NCBI GenBank assembly: GCA_016718845.1
Contig: JADKCK010000048.1
Location: 1-59,236 of the forward strand
Direction of reading: 5' to 3'
DNA: 59,236 bases
From: Sphingobacteriales bacterium
Lineage (GTDB): Bacteria > Bacteroidota > Bacteroidia > Chitinophagales > UBA2359
The notes under the pieces were generated by a model. The model searched no databases, was not told the DNA's origin, and worked only from the letters and a program-made list of their open reading frames with translations. Position 1 is the stretch's first letter. Each line of letters opens with the position of its first letter. A program made the translations under genes and the position numbers. Of this stretch, positions 8,167 to 16,807 are shown one piece after another.

Positions 8167-8961
8167 TTAACCACCAAACTTTTCGTTGAATTGAGCCAAT
8201 AGCAATAGCAATTCGTTAGGCAATTGTTTATGCGCAAATTGTAAGATATGGTCGGGAATTTGGTTGTAAAAAGTGGCAGCTATTGCACCTGCCATACAAG
8301 CAATAGTGTCGCTATCGCCCCCTAACGAAATGCCCAATCTAATGGCACTTTCGTAATCGGTGCTGTCTAAAAAGGCAATAATTGCCTCCGGAACCGAGCC
8401 TTGACAAGTAACATCAAACACATAACTTGGTCGTATGTCGGTTATGCTGCGGTTTAGGTTATAGGCAAAAGCTGTTGAAATATACTCTTTTATTTGGAGT
8501 TTGCTACTGCCTGTTTTGGCTAAAAATACAGCAGCGGCAATGGCTTGTGCGCCTTTTATGCCTTCGGGGTGATTATGGGTTACTTCGGCAGATTGTTTGG
8601 CTACTGCTAACACCTCGTCTAGGGTGTTGTAGGCTGCACCAACGGCACTTACCCGCATGCCCGAGCCATTGCCAAAACTGCCATAAGGCACCGGATTGTC
8701 GCTCTTTAACCATTGCTTAAAATATCCACCATAGCCGCGTCTAGGGTATTTTCTGCCATATTGCTGAATGGTTTTTGCAAAATCTTTTTCATTCAAAATA
8801 CAATCGGCAACGGCTAATGTTAAAACGGTGTCGTCGGTAAATCTAGAAAAGGGGGTAAAAAGGGCAAAATTGCTTGTTTTTACACCGCTTCCTTCGTAAG
8901 ACGACCCAATTATATCGCCGGCAATAGCACCAATTAGTGTTTTTAATTTGTAGGTTATCAT
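8167..8961 (-). CDS. ADP-ribosylglycohydrolase (DraG/ARH family)
   Basis: Predicted to remove ADP-ribose from proteins or other acceptors. The 264 residues show the family metal-binding motifs FTDDT (41-45), THNHPEG (128-134) and GGDSDT (214-219), and the GAIAGDIIGS opening typical of the fold. All key acidic residues are present, so it should be active. No DraT-type transferase or other ADP-ribosylating enzyme is adjacent, so the substrate is unknown. It lies 21 bp downstream of the pepT stop on the same strand and may be cotranscribed with it. Confidence 0.9.
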   Translation of the reverse strand: MITYKLKTLIGAIAGDIIGSSYEGSGVKTSNFALFTPFSRFTDDTVLTLAVADCILNEKDFAKTIQQYGRKYPRRGYGGYFKQWLKSDNPVPYGSFGNGSGMRVSAVGAAYNTLDEVLAVAKQSAEVTHNHPEGIKGAQAIAAAVFLAKTGSSKLQIKEYISTAFAYNLNRSITDIRPSYVFDVTCQGSVPEAIIAFLDSTDYESAIRLGISLGGDSDTIACMAGAIAATFYNQIPDHILQFAHKQLPNELLLLLAQFNEKFGG

Positions 8962-8982
8962 GTGTATTTTAAGTTGATGTTT

Positions 8983-10229
8983 TTATTGCATTTCTTCCCA
9001 AATCATTGCCAGATGCACAATGGTAGCTGTGGCTTTTTGCATATCTTGCACCGATACCCACTCGTGACGCGAGTGAAAAGCGTGTTCGCCAGCAAAAATA
9101 TTGGGGCAGGGTAAGCCCATAAACGACAAGCGCGAGCCATCGGTGCCGCCGCGTATGCTGCTTAGTTTGGGTGTTACACCTGCTCGGCGCACTGCCTCAA
9201 CGGCATATTGGGCTACTTGTGGGTGTTGGTCTAATACCACTTTCATGTTGCGGTATTGCTCGGTGATGCGCAAAGTAGCCGTTGAGTTGGGGTAGTTGGG
9301 CAGTACTTTGTTTATGGTTTCTTGCAGCAATTGTTGGTAATTAAGTAAACCGTTGTCCGAAAAATCGCGGACAATAAATTTAATCGTTGCTTCTTCTAAC
9401 GAGCCACTAATGCCCAACGGATGCACAAAACCTTCTTTACCTTCGGTTGTTTCGGGTGTGTGGGCGTGTCGGGGTAGAGCGGCAATTATGTCGGCGGCAA
9501 TTTTTATGGCGTTTTCCATTTTGCCTTTTGCAAAGCCTGGGTGTGTTGCCACGCCTTGTATGTGTATGGTAGCCCCATCTGCCGAAAAAGTTTCGTTTTC
9601 GATAGAGCCAAGCGTTTCGCCATCTATGGTGTAGCCAAAGTGTGCGCCTAGTTTTTGCATATCAACATGGTCGGTTCCGTGTCCAACTTCTTCGTCGGGG
9701 GTAAACAAAATGCGTATTTTGCCGTGTGTAATTTGTGGGTTTTGCATCAAAAAGTTGGCGGCATCCATAATAGCGGCTACACCTGCTTTGTTGTCGGCAC
9801 CCAATAAAGTGGTTCCGCTGGCGGTTACAATATCGTTGCCTATTTGTGCCAATAAATCGGGGTGGTCTTTGGCTCTGATAATTTGGGTAGTATCATCGGG
9901 CAAAACCAAATCTTGTCCCTGATAATTGTGGTGTACAATAGGTTTTACACCTGCACCGCTGCAATCGGGCGAGGTATCAACGTGCGAGCAAAAGCAAATA
10001 ACAGGCACATTGCTTTTGGTGCTTGTTGCTGGATGGTGGCATATACATAGCCAAATTCGTCGAGGTGGGCATCGGTAATGCCCATTGCTTGCAGTTCATC
10101 TACCAATAAACGGCTTAGGTTTTTTTGCTTTTCGGTAGTTGGCGATGTGGTAGAGGTGGGGTCGGATTGTGTGTCGATTTGTACATAGCGTAAAAAACGC
10201 TCGGCTACAGTGTGCTTGATGTTAAGCAT
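8983..10229 (-). CDS. pepT: Peptidase T (tripeptide aminopeptidase), interrupted by one frameshift
   Basis: A zinc M20B peptidase that releases N-terminal residues from tripeptides in the cytosol. The N-terminal frame (10229 down to about 10020) has the family opening RFLRYVQIDTQS, then runs out of register. A second frame supplies FCSHVDTSPDCSG, the metal ligands in LGADNKAG, FTPDEEVGHG and the rest to 8983. Joining the frames near 10010-10035 with one extra base gives about 415 residues, a normal PepT length. The break is in sequence coding for a variable loop just before the metal-binding strand. It may be an uncorrected indel, as other single-base breaks occur in this window, or a real recent inactivation. 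Each half alone would be non-functional. Confidence 0.85.
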
Positions 10230-10290
10230 AAAGATGGTGAAAATTTAGGTTATAATAAAAAAAGATAAAAATTGATAACACATTACTGGT

Positions 10291-11619
10291 TTAAGGGGTT
10301 GATTGTTCAACGTTAAGCGAGCCTACGCTTGGGCTATTCCATTGTACTTCAACGGCATTGGTATTTTGCCCCGATAAGATGGTTCCGCCCACAACCGTCC
10401 AGTTGTAGGTACTGCCCTCAATGGGTGTTACAGTGTAGGTTTGGTTAGATGAGCTACAAGTTGTTGCATTTCCAGTTATGGCAGGTGGCGGATAATTGCA
10501 ACAAATAGGTTTATTGGTGGTAGATATGGTATCGGCAATAATTGCCAATTGTGTAAAAATGTCGGTAATATCTGTATCGGAGTTTGACAAAACAACTACA
10601 CCTGTTTGGGTATTAGGGTTAAAGCCAATTTGGGTGCTTACCCCATCATCGCCGCCGTTATGTCCCCACCAATTACCGCCTAGTTTATACCATATCAGCC
10701 CTTGTGTGTTGTCTATGGTTGGATATTGGGTTGTTAGTACTTGGTTAATGGTATTGGGCAACAAAATTTGCTGTCCTTGATAGCTGCCTTGGTTGATATA
10801 CATTTGCAAAAAGCGCGAAAGAGCCCTTAGTGTAGTTCGTAATTGCCCGTCGGGGTAATCGGGGTATCCATATAAACCGTTATCGGTGTAGTTTGTACCT
10901 GTCCATGTGTAGGGGTGTACTACTTTGCTGGCATCTAACTCGGATAAAAACCAAGCCGTATAGTTCATGCAAAGTGGCTCAAAAATGTGTTGATTACAAT
11001 ACTCGTTAAAGGGCATATTGCTAATCACCTCTACCAAATAGCCGCACAAAGTAGCCCCTACGTTACTATAAGCATAGTGTGTTTGTGGGGCGTAGTTGGT
11101 AAAATTTGCGTTGGCATTGTAATAATCGCCAGCAGGGGTTAAATAATCTTCCAAAAAATCGGCTAAGGCTATTGGGCTATCGCCAATAACATAGCTATTG
11201 GTTAAAATATTCCAATTATCTTTTATGCCCGATGTATGGGTAAGCAAATGCCGAAATGTTATGGGGATGTTTGGATAATCGGGATGATTGACTGTAAAAG
11301 GCAAGTAATTGTTTATGGGGTCGTCTAATGCAAACAAACCTTGTTCGTATAGTTGCAACAATGCCGTAGCAGTAACTGTTTTTGACACCGATGCCAACAT
11401 AAAGCTACTATTTGGGGCAACGGGCGTTTGATTCGAGATTTTAGCATATCCATAGTATCCCTCAAAAGCCAATTTGCCGTCTTTAAGTATACTACATGCA
11501 AAACCGGGTATATGGTTATTGGTCATTTGGTTAGTAATGTAGTTATCAATGTTGTTTTGAGCAAACGTACCTATTTGTACTAAACAGTATAGCATACAGT
11601 ATAGTAGTAACCTTTTCAT
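10291..11619 (-). CDS. Secreted serine hydrolase, class C beta-lactamase-like, with truncated C-terminal Ig/PKD-like domain
   Basis: Signal peptide at residues 1-20. The catalytic domain shows SVSK (Ser77, Lys80), YSN (Tyr184 to Asn186) and HNG (320-322), the three motifs of class C-like penicillin-recognising hydrolases, so it is probably a D-peptidase or esterase rather than an antibiotic-resistance enzyme. After residue ~375 comes a PKD/Ig-like segment with a paired Cys region (TCSSSNQTY). It ends at VEQSTP, where related proteins usually continue with further Ig strands and a T9SS sorting domain; none is present. This suggests loss of the 3' end. A promoter box lies upstream and a bidirectional terminator beyond it. 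Confidence 0.85.
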   Translation of the reverse strand: MKRLLLYCMLYCLVQIGTFAQNNIDNYITNQMTNNHIPGFACSILKDGKLAFEGYYGYAKISNQTPVAPNSSFMLASVSKTVTATALLQLYEQGLFALDDPINNYLPFTVNHPDYPNIPITFRHLLTHTSGIKDNWNILTNSYVIGDSPIALADFLEDYLTPAGDYYNANANFTNYAPQTHYAYSNVGATLCGYLVEVISNMPFNEYCNQHIFEPLCMNYTAWFLSELDASKVVHPYTWTGTNYTDNGLYGYPDYPDGQLRTTLRALSRFLQMYINQGSYQGQQILLPNTINQVLTTQYPTIDNTQGLIWYKLGGNWWGHNGGDDGVSTQIGFNPNTQTGVVVLSNSDTDITDIFTQLAIIADTISTTNKPICCNYPPPAITGNATTCSSSNQTYTVTPIEGSTYNWTVVGGTILSGQNTNAVEVQWNSPSVGSLNVEQSTP

Positions 11620-11671
11620 GTAATTTTTTTAGGTAAGATGATGTTGAGCAATATTGCAATAGATAAGGAAG

Positions 11672-11679
11672 CAAAGGTA
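11672..11679 (-). promoter_or_regulatory. Promoter -7 box of the serine hydrolase gene
   Basis: TACCTTTG on the minus strand, 52 bp before the start codon; no matching TTG at -33. Confidence 0.5.
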
Positions 11680-11730
11680 CAAAAAAATACGTATTGTGTG
11701 GATACTTGGGCAACAAAAAAAGCTTAGTAC

Positions 11731-11770
11731 AAAAAAAACTACCTACAAAAATATTGTAGGTAGTTTTTTT
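11731..11770. terminator. Symmetrical terminator after the carotenoid genes
   Basis: An A8 run, CTACCTACA, a short loop, TGTAGGTAG and a T-run form a hairpin with the poly-T on either strand. It directly follows the stop codon of the lycopene cyclase remnant. Confidence 0.75.
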
Positions 11771-12037
11771 TAAAACCTCGAGGTGTTTGAGGGTCGATTT
11801 TTGTTTTTTAGGTACTCGAAAAAAGTAACATTTAGCAACAACAGCAACATGCCATAAAAAGTATCTTCGATGGGTATGGTTGCCATTCTGATACCCAAAT
11901 TTTGGAGGTTATTGTACCAAACAATTTCTTCGGGTATAAACGAGCCTGTGATGATGGAAATTAATTTTTGGATGAAAGCTAAACAAAAAAGGCACTATCA
12001 AACAGCCCAAATTAACGGCTAAATACAGCAGTTTCAT
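11770..12037 (-). pseudogene. Lycopene cyclase remnant: both ends kept, middle deleted
   Basis: The start codon at 12037 overlaps the crtZ stop by ATGA, as in an intact coupled gene. The first ~27 residues (MKLLYLAVNL ... PFLFSFHPKI) look like the N-terminus of the heterodimeric-type lycopene cyclase domain. This frame stops at 11909. In another frame, 11770 to about 11955 encodes the family C-terminus: TGSFIPEEIVWYNN, NLGIRMATIPIEDTFYG and a last membrane helix, ending TSRF at the stop. The intact family has about 230 residues; roughly 145 central residues are missing, with the join near 11945-11995 and a frame change. The product cannot cyclise lycopene. Family assignment is by motif memory, and the remnant should be checked by search. 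Confidence 0.8.
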
Positions 12038-12501
12038 TTGGTGCTTTTTTGATATTGAGCAGCTTCGCGAAAATATTTTAGGGGTACAAACAGCATACCA
12101 AAGCACTCGCCATCGGGCTTGTCGAGGTGTTTGTGGTGTATTTTGTGGGCTTTGCGCAATGCCCTAAAATATACAATGTTGGTGTTTTTAAACCATGGTA
12201 GGCGCTGATGTATTAATACATCGTGTACAAAAAAATAAGCCATGCCGTAAAACAAAATGCCCATACCTATAAAAAATAGGTAGTTGTAGGCATTTTGACA
12301 ACCAGAATAGATTAACAAAGAAGACGGAACGGCAAAGATAAAAAAGAAAAGGTCGTTTTTTTCAAACACCGTTTTATAGCCCGGTTGGTGGTGGTCTTCG
12401 TGCAGAATCCACAAAAAACCGTGCATGACATATTTGTGTGTTAGCCATGTAATGCACTCCATGGTCACAAAAGTGATAAGGGTTATTAAAAAGTAAATCA
12501 T
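12034..12501 (-). CDS. crtZ: Beta-carotene hydroxylase, CrtZ type
   Basis: A membrane di-iron enzyme adding 3-hydroxyl groups to beta-ionone rings (beta-carotene to zeaxanthin). The 155 residues have the complete histidine set: HKYVMH (22-27), HEDHH (34-38), HDVLIH (93-98) and HKIHH (119-123), with four hydrophobic segments. It is intact. It has its own promoter box 64 bp upstream and so can be expressed apart from crtB. Its substrate needs a lycopene cyclase, but the cyclase gene that overlaps its stop codon is destroyed. Sterol-desaturase relatives share the His boxes; length and context favour CrtZ. Confidence 0.9.
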   Translation of the reverse strand: MIYFLITLITFVTMECITWLTHKYVMHGFLWILHEDHHQPGYKTVFEKNDLFFFIFAVPSSLLIYSGCQNAYNYLFFIGMGILFYGMAYFFVHDVLIHQRLPWFKNTNIVYFRALRKAHKIHHKHLDKPDGECFGMLFVPLKYFREAAQYQKSTK

Positions 12502-12564
12502 TTTTGGGAAGGTTGAAAAATGGTTGTTTTGTTTTTAAACGTTTTATACTTGTCTATTTAAGTG

Positions 12565-12572
12565 CAAAGATA
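12565..12572 (-). promoter_or_regulatory. Promoter -7 box in front of crtZ
   Basis: TATCTTTG on the minus strand lies between crtB and crtZ, 64 bp before the crtZ start. It implies an internal promoter within the carotenoid region. Confidence 0.55.
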
Positions 12573-12641
12573 GGCAATAAGTAGGTGGTGTAATAATTTT
12601 GGAGGATTAAAACGCCACCGAAACATAAAATGTTTTTGGGC

Positions 12642-13478
12642 TTAATACATATTTAGTTGGTGGCGTAGGTACGAGCGCAATAGGATAAAGTATTTCTCAA
12701 AGTCGGGTATCCTTATTCGTTGGCTTAATAGTTGGGTGGTAGAGGTGCGTTTTATTTTGTTAAACAGTTTGCGATAATACCGATAAGCTAAGTACACCCC
12801 AAAGCGCGACGAGCTGGGTAGTTGCACAATGCCTTTGTAGGCTTCATCGAAATCGGTGTCAATTTCTTGAAAAATAAGTGACATGCGCTCTTGGCTTAGA
12901 TTGTCGGCGGTTAAATCCGGAAAATAAGAGCGGTTTAGTTCTTTCACATCAAACTGTAAATCCCTTAAAAAGTTAACTTTCTGAAAAACTGCCCCCAAGC
13001 GCATTGCCGACGGTTTTAGCTGTTGATAGGTTTCTTCGTTGCCATTTACAAAAATTTTAAGGCACATCAAACCTACTACTTCTGCCGAGCCAAGAATGTA
13101 TTGCTCGTAGTTTGCTTGGTCGTATTGCTGTGGATTTAAGTCCATTTGCATCGAGCGGATAAAGGTATTTATCAACTCAACATCAATTTTAAATTCTCTT
13201 ACGGTTTGTTGAAACGAGTTTAAGATGGGGTTTAAACTAATTTTTTCGTCGAGGGCTAAATAGGTATCTGCCACAAACCGGTTTAGTAGTGTTTGTTTGT
13301 CAAAATCATGAAAAGTATCTACAATTTCGTCGGCAAAGCGCACAAAACCGTATAGCGCATAAATGTGGGGTTGTAGGCTTTTTTCTATTAGCCGTATGCC
13401 CAACGAAAAAGATGTACTGTATCTTTGGGTAGTTATGGCACTACATTGATAACTTACGCTATCGTACAGCGATTTCAT
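12642..13478 (-). CDS. crtB: Phytoene synthase (squalene/phytoene synthase family)
   Basis: Condenses two geranylgeranyl diphosphates to phytoene, the first step to C40 carotenoids. The 278 residues show the first aspartate motif DEIVD (50-54) and a second near NFLRDLQFD (about 170), both Mg-diphosphate ligands, plus the conserved Tyr/Arg-rich end. The start lies 15 bp after the crtI stop, so the two form an operon. Squalene synthases are close relatives, but direct linkage to a phytoene desaturase makes CrtB the clear choice. The C-terminus ends close to the usual family end. Confidence 0.93.
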   Translation of the reverse strand: MKSLYDSVSYQCSAITTQRYSTSFSLGIRLIEKSLQPHIYALYGFVRFADEIVDTFHDFDKQTLLNRFVADTYLALDEKISLNPILNSFQQTVREFKIDVELINTFIRSMQMDLNPQQYDQANYEQYILGSAEVVGLMCLKIFVNGNEETYQQLKPSAMRLGAVFQKVNFLRDLQFDVKELNRSYFPDLTADNLSQERMSLIFQEIDTDFDEAYKGIVQLPSSSRFGVYLAYRYYRKLFNKIKRTSTTQLLSQRIRIPDFEKYFILLRSYLRHQLNMY

Positions 13479-13493
13479 AGGTGTGTGTTTTTT

Positions 13494-14966
13494 TTAATTA
13501 TTACTAACAATATAGTTAGCAACTATTTGCCCCGATATAATAGAGGGCGGCAAGCCGGGTCCGGGTACGCTTAATTGACCGCAGTACAACAAGTTACTTA
13601 GCTTTTTGTTTTTGATAGCGGGCTTAAAAATAGCAGTTTGCCTCAAAGTATTTGCTAATCCGTAGGCATTGCCCTTAAACGAGTTGTATTGGCTGATAAA
13701 ATCAGAGATAGCAAACGATTTTTGGTAGATAATTTTGTCTTTTATCGAAAAGTTGGTTTTTTCTTCGATGCGTTTAATGACCAAATCTAAATAATAATTT
13801 CTTATTTCTTCGGTGTCGTGTAGCCCTGTTGCTACCGGAATTAGGATAAAAAGATTTTCTTTGCCTTCGGGTGCTACGGTGTTATCGGTTTTTGAGGGGG
13901 CGCAAACATAAAACAGTGGCTTGCTCGGAAAAACTTTGGTGTCGTAAATTTCTTTGGCGTGTTGGTTAAAATCGGTGTCAAAAAATAGGTTATGGTGTTC
14001 AAGGTTGGGTATTTTTTCGTCTACACCTATATAATATAGCAAACTTGACGGGGCTAACTTGCGGCTTTCCCAATAGGCATCGGTGTAGTTGCGTTGTTGG
14101 GCATTTTTTAGCAATTTTGTTTCGGTGTGGTGGTAATCTGCCGACGAGATGACCCAATCAAAATCGGTGTAATTTTTTTTGTTGGTTTTTACGCCTATCA
14201 CTTTTTGGTTGTTTGTTAGTAGTTCTAACACATCGGTTTGGTAATCAAACTGCACGCCGTTTTCTTTGGCAATGCGCTCAAAGGCAATAGCTATTTCTGC
14301 CATGCCGCCTTTGGGGTACCATGTTCCAAGCACAATATCGGCGTAGTTCATTAGGCTATATAAGGCGGGGGTGTCTTGTGGTTTGGCACCCAAAAACAAC
14401 ACCGGAAACTCGAGTAATTGCAGTAGTTTGCTATTTTTAAAATATCGGTTGATGTGTGTGCTAAACGAGCTAAACAAACTAAGGCTAAATAAGCCTTTTA
14501 ACAATCTAAAGTCAATAAATTCGGTGATGCTTAACGAGGGTTTATAGACTAAATCTGCCATACCTACCTCGTATTTGTATTGGGCATCTTTCAAAAAGTT
14601 GCTTAATTTTTCTGCTCCGCCTTGTTCGTGTTGCTCAAACAGTGCTTTTAGCTCGTCTAAATTGGCGGGTATATCCATTGTTTCGTTGTCAAAAAACACT
14701 TTATACGAGGGGTCTAGGCGTTGTAATTGCATAAGTTGTTCGGTGGTGTAGCCAAATTGGTTAAAAAAACGCTCGAAAACATCGGGCATCCAATACCAAC
14801 TTGGTCCCATATCAAACACAAAACCTTGGTCTTCAAATTTGCGGCATCGCCCACCCGGAGTGCTGTGTTTATCTACTACGGTTACTGCATAGCCTTGCTT
14901 GGCTAGTACACTTGCGGCAGATAAGCCCGATATACCAGCTCCGATAATTAATACTTTTTTTGACAT
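13494..14966 (-). CDS. crtI: Phytoene desaturase, CrtI type
   Basis: An FAD-dependent desaturase that introduces double bonds into phytoene, in most bacteria giving lycopene. The dinucleotide-binding motif GAGISGLSAA is at residues 8-17, followed by GGRCRKFEDQGFVFDMGPSW typical of CrtI. The C-terminal GQLSVPGPGLPPSIISG is the second FAD-contact motif. The 490-residue length is normal. It is the first gene of the crtI-crtB unit; no TAnnTTTG box is obvious within 100 bp upstream. The 279-bp gap in front contains one copy of the dispersed hairpin element. The reaction is firm; the number of desaturation steps is not readable from sequence. Confidence 0.93.
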   Translation of the reverse strand: MSKKVLIIGAGISGLSAASVLAKQGYAVTVVDKHSTPGGRCRKFEDQGFVFDMGPSWYWMPDVFERFFNQFGYTTEQLMQLQRLDPSYKVFFDNETMDIPANLDELKALFEQHEQGGAEKLSNFLKDAQYKYEVGMADLVYKPSLSITEFIDFRLLKGLFSLSLFSSFSTHINRYFKNSKLLQLLEFPVLFLGAKPQDTPALYSLMNYADIVLGTWYPKGGMAEIAIAFERIAKENGVQFDYQTDVLELLTNNQKVIGVKTNKKNYTDFDWVISSADYHHTETKLLKNAQQRNYTDAYWESRKLAPSSLLYYIGVDEKIPNLEHHNLFFDTDFNQHAKEIYDTKVFPSKPLFYVCAPSKTDNTVAPEGKENLFILIPVATGLHDTEEIRNYYLDLVIKRIEEKTNFSIKDKIIYQKSFAISDFISQYNSFKGNAYGLANTLRQTAIFKPAIKNKKLSNLLYCGQLSVPGPGLPPSIISGQIVANYIVSNN

Positions 14967-15151
14967 GAAAGATAGGTTGGTTGTTTGGTTTTTAGTTTTT
15001 GGTGTTGATAGCAGTGTTTGCTAACGATAAAAGTTTAGCTGTTGGTGTTGTAAAAAAACGCTTAAAACCCATTATTTGGGGGTTATTGATGGATTTAGGA
15101 ATAAAGGCTACACACTTGAATGGGTTGTGTTTTGGGGTGTTTACTTTGCTA

Positions 15152-15214
15152 TGGGGGTGCCACCTACTTGGCAAATTAGGGAGTGCCAATCACCACCCCC
15201 AAAAGGCATTTACT
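15152..15214. repeat. Dispersed hairpin element, copy A
   Basis: It starts TGGGGGTGCCAC and ends CACCCCCA plus a short A-rich tail, so its ends are an 8-bp inverted repeat. The inside has GGGAGTGCCAA, also in copy B at 36663. It lies between crtI and the LolA-like gene. It carries no coding frame. Confidence 0.65.
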
Positions 15215-15245
15215 GCATTAGGTATGCCATTGGTATTTGGTGGGT

Positions 15246-15968
15246 TTATTTTTTAAAAATAGTGTCCGAAATACCTTTGTTAAGTTGGTAATTGGCTAGT
15301 TTTATGTAAATTTTGCCGTTTTTTCGTTCTTTTTCGGGTGTTTGGGTTTTGGGTTTTGTGGTATGCAGGTCGGTGGCTATGCCTTTGGGTAGTTTAAATT
15401 TTTTCATGTCTATGGTAAAAACCATATTGTCGGGCAAGCCATACAATAGCTGCGAGTTGTAGGTGTACTCGGTTAAAATGGTGCCGTTAGAGCGGCTTGT
15501 TAGCTGCGATTTTAACACCACGTTTTGCTTAGGGTCAACCCAAAACTTAGCCAATACTAAATCGCTGGTATCCGACGATGGAATAATATTGACCACTGTT
15601 GTTGATGTTGTGCCAATATTTTCGTTGCCCGAAATAAGGGCAGTATAGGTGTTTTTATTGGCGTTTTCGAGCAGCGATGTAATTTGGTTAAAATGTTGAC
15701 GCGGTAAAACGGCAATGCTTTTAGATTCTACCTTAAATTTATTTTTTTGCTTAAAGTAAATTTTGGCATTTACGGGCAACATTTTAATAAAAGGCACATC
15801 AAGTTTAATATTTGCATCAACGGTATAATCTTTTACCTTGTCTAGTTTTTGCTTTAAATTTTGCAACAAATAATCGGCATTGTTTGCGTTTTGTGCGTAA
15901 GCAACAGTGGTAAAAGATACATAAAAAAGGAAAAAAAATACAGTGTTTTTTGCTAGTTGCAAAATCAT
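15246..15968 (-). CDS. LolA/RseB-like outer-membrane lipoprotein carrier family protein
   Basis: A 240-residue exported protein: signal peptide to about residue 26 (ending VAYAQ), then a beta-rich domain with alternating strands (e.g. VNAKIYFKQKNKFKVES and YGLPDNMVFTIDMKKFKLP) as in the half-barrel LolA/RseB fold. A lysine-rich C-terminal tail follows. Its start overlaps the permease stop by 4 nt (ATGA), so it is translationally coupled to the ABC transporter. It may be the periplasmic partner of that exporter. The family assignment rests on fold pattern and would need a profile search. Confidence 0.6.
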   Translation of the reverse strand: MILQLAKNTVFFFLFYVSFTTVAYAQNANNADYLLQNLKQKLDKVKDYTVDANIKLDVPFIKMLPVNAKIYFKQKNKFKVESKSIAVLPRQHFNQITSLLENANKNTYTALISGNENIGTTSTTVVNIIPSSDTSDLVLAKFWVDPKQNVVLKSQLTSRSNGTILTEYTYNSQLLYGLPDNMVFTIDMKKFKLPKGIATDLHTTKPKTQTPEKERKNGKIYIKLANYQLNKGISDTIFKK

Positions 15969-16807
15969 GATAAAATGTCTTTTTTGTTAAATTGATAGAG
16001 GGCAATACCAATTAAGCCAACAATATGGGCTATTAGTACCGCCACCGATTGGAGGATAGCGTCTGTGGGTAGTGGGTCGGCAAAAAAGCTGCGCCATGCC
16101 ATCATATGTGTAGTAAATAAAAAAGGACGGATGGGGTCGAAAACGGCTACATCGAGGGTGCCAATAATAGTAAAAAAAATGATAATTGCCATAGTGCTAA
16201 CAATGGGGCCTATGGAGTTTTCGGAGAAACACGATAGGGTTGTTGCTAGGGTAGCAATGGTAATAAGGGCTAAATACGATACGCCAAATCCACAAACAAA
16301 CCGCCAAGGTAGGTCGTTGGCTTGTAAAATAACTAATCCATCGCTGTTTAACACCATTAAATCGCCGATGCCAAATAGTAATTGGCTAGCAAATATAGCC
16401 ATAATACCCAACCAAAGTAAAATAACAAGTGTATAGGCATAGCCTGCTAACAATTTGGACAGCAAAATTTGGGTTCGGGATATAGGCTTGGTTAGCAACA
16501 TACGAATAGTGCCCATGGCTGCCTCGCCCGACACTAAATCGCCGGTAACAAGGGCTACTAATAATGGAATATGAATGATAAGCATTTGCAAGATAATAAA
16601 TGCCATTAAATAGCCATTTAACATATTGCCCTCAAACGACATAGTTTGCTCAAACGACGACATGATAAACGAAATATAGGATTGTCCATCTACTTTCATG
16701 GCAAAAAGTATTACGCTTACCAATACCGTAATGGCGGCTAAACTAATATAACTTCGGGGTTTAGCTGCAATTTTTATAAATTCGTTGTAGGTGCTTTTCC
16801 AGAACAT
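15965..16807 (-). CDS. ABC-2 type transporter permease
   Basis: A 280-residue membrane protein with about six hydrophobic helices. Between helices 2 and 3 lies GDLVSGEAAMGTIRMLLTKPISR, the amphipathic motif diagnostic of ABC-2 permeases of the NatB/GldF kind. It pairs with the ATPase encoded immediately upstream, whose stop overlaps this start by one nucleotide, and with the LolA-like protein downstream. The cargo is unknown. GldF is related in sequence, but no gldG lies beside it, so a gliding role is not supported. Confidence 0.85.
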   Translation of the reverse strand: MFWKSTYNEFIKIAAKPRSYISLAAITVLVSVILFAMKVDGQSYISFIMSSFEQTMSFEGNMLNGYLMAFIILQMLIIHIPLLVALVTGDLVSGEAAMGTIRMLLTKPISRTQILLSKLLAGYAYTLVILLWLGIMAIFASQLLFGIGDLMVLNSDGLVILQANDLPWRFVCGFGVSYLALITIATLATTLSCFSENSIGPIVSTMAIIIFFTIIGTLDVAVFDPIRPFLFTTHMMAWRSFFADPLPTDAILQSVAVLIAHIVGLIGIALYQFNKKDILS

